Assembly: GCA_009829735.1 (NCBI GenBank)
Contig: CM020620.1
Coordinates: forward strand, 26,010,951 to 26,074,950
Length of the DNA stretch: 64,000 nucleotides
Reading direction: 5' to 3'
Source of the DNA: Pyropia yezoensis
Lineage: Eukaryota > Rhodophyta > Bangiophyceae > Bangiales > Bangiaceae
A program made the position numbers and the translations under genes. Positions within the stretch are counted from its first letter, which is position 1. Every line of letters begins with the position of its first letter. A model generated the notes under the pieces. The model saw only the letters and a program-made list of their open reading frames with translations, had not been told where the DNA came from and did no database searches. Of the stretch, positions 62,828 through 64,000 are shown one piece after another.

Positions 62828-64000
62828 CTAGGGTGCTTAACACCCTGGCCTCCCCTAGGTAGTCCAAACATTTATCCATCCTTGGGATGGGATACGCGTC
62901 CTTCACCGTGACGAGGTTGAGCCGCCGGTAGTCAGTACAAAACCGGGGCGTGCCGTCCTGCTTCGGGACGATCACCACGGGACTAGCCCACTCGCCTTTG
63001 GCGGGTTCAATAACTTCCAGTTTTCGCATTTGTTCCACTTGTTCCCCTTCTAGCTGGCGGTGCTTGTGCCCTGCCTTGTAGGGATGTTGCCTTACCGGGG
63101 TTGCCCCGGGTTTTAAGCCGATACGATGTGCGGTATTCTTGATGAGCCCAAGAGTACCATCCCATAGGGATTTGTATTTCTCCACCAGCTCCAAAAGCTG
63201 GCCACGTAGGGCTTCGGGGACCTCTCCTAGGTCCACCTCGGAATGGGCGCCCTCCGGCTTCGCCGCGGGACCTTCGCTCAGCTTTTGCATCTCTTCTTGA
63301 GAGACACTCAGTATAGGTCCTTGATAGGAGGAGATTGACGCCACCACCGCCCCAACGGGGAGGCGGACAATCCTTGGCGTAGGATTCATCATTTGCACGG
63401 CGTACGGGGCGTCCCGGTTGAGCTCCGCAGGGCCGTTGGCCACGTGAACCCCATACCTGGAGGCGATCCGGGGCTGCCCGGAAATAATCCCGTGGCCCTG
63501 GAACTGCCCTCTCACCTTCACGTGGGAGACAACCCCAGGCTTCAGCTTCAGCTTGTGACACAACCTGAGCTTAGCGGTCTTGGCGTTAGGACAAGCGCAC
63601 ACAGAGCTCCACCTAGTGGGGCCGGATTCCACGTCCTCCATATCCCGAAGGATGGGGACGACCATCCCTGTCTTGAGGGTGACCGTTTGGTCCTCACAGG
63701 AGATGGTTTTCACTTCGGTATCTCCGAAGGAGTTACTTAATATGACGGGTACCGCCAGATTATCGATCACTCCAAAGCAGACGTAGGAAACTTGGTCTCC
63801 CACTTATACGCCTAAGCCCACAGTTCCTCGAATGGGGAGCCACCCCCCATTCAGGTCAAAGTATAGTATGTTCTCCAGCTCCCCTAGGGGCTGGAGCCTC
63901 AATCCCTTAGGGAGCAATGAGCTTCGAGTCAGGGAGGGCCCACTGCCGGTATCCAGGACAGCGTGTAGAGCATGCTCTACCCCTTCAGTAGCAAGCAAGT
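62828..64000 (-). pseudogene. pol: Pol of family C chromovirus, protease to RT start, cut by window edge
   Basis: From the window edge the minus strand reads the protease (LDTGSGPSLTRSSLLPKG), the linker (KLKPGVVSHVKVRG, LWDGTLGLIKNTAHRIGLKPGATPVRQ) and the RT start (FCTDYRRLN, YPIPRMDKCLDYLG). It then meets the DNA transposon. An in-frame TAA lies near 63804, inside the protease region. The order and sequence parallel the family B pol. Gag and the 5' LTR lie beyond the window. Confidence 0.9.

Noticed and set aside
1..64000. CRISPR arrays, rRNA genes, riboswitches, integron or phage features
   Set aside because: No regularly spaced repeat-spacer structure, rRNA sequence or prokaryotic regulatory element was seen on either strand.

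Overview
This is a GC-rich, gene-poor eukaryotic nuclear window dominated by nested transposable elements. The host genes are intronless as far as I can see. One encodes a sigma-70 factor of the plastid (nucleus-encoded) type, next to a very large low-complexity protein with a PHD-like finger. GC richness, sparse genes, chromodomain Ty3/gypsy elements and a nuclear sigma factor together suggest an alga, and my best guess is a bangiophyte red alga (Porphyra/Pyropia type). That assignment is inference, not proof.

Layout. 1-3055: 5' half of a minus-strand Ty3/gypsy element (family A: pol start, gag, PBS, LTR) inserted into a broken PIF/Harbinger transposase (3056-4128). 4685-7414: 5' remnant of a family D element carrying a solo family B LTR. 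7415-11271: GC-rich, largely featureless sequence with a tRNA-like relic. 11277-20659: complete, apparently young family B chromovirus with matching LTRs, a 5-bp target duplication, gag, pol and a long convergent antisense ORF. 22456-27358: PIF/Harbinger module (transposase plus a convergent MYB-like gene). 30797-36658 and 36869-38701: the two host genes, convergent. 40577-48244: full-length but decayed family D chromovirus with an extra double zinc-finger frame upstream of gag. 48272-52582: nested B and D LTRs, an RT fragment and a decayed 3' part of a B element. 52583-58061: family A 3' LTR, two antisense accessory ORF relics and a solo LTR of another family (E). 58198-64000: decayed chromovirus pol (family C) split by a 1967-bp DNA transposon.

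The most interesting signals are four. (1) A protein family encoded antisense and convergent to pol occurs in at least three diverged chromovirus families; it is intact in B. (2) A and B share a gag/pol junction with the slippery heptamer GGGAAAC just before the gag stop; in B an 11-bp stem-loop starts six bases after it. (3) The long leader between the 5' LTR and gag of family D encodes two U1-type C2H2 zinc fingers. (4) A DNA transposon with 14-bp terminal inverted repeats and repeated subterminal hairpins sits in the family C RT. Nesting with exact 5-bp duplications gives a relative insertion order for several elements.
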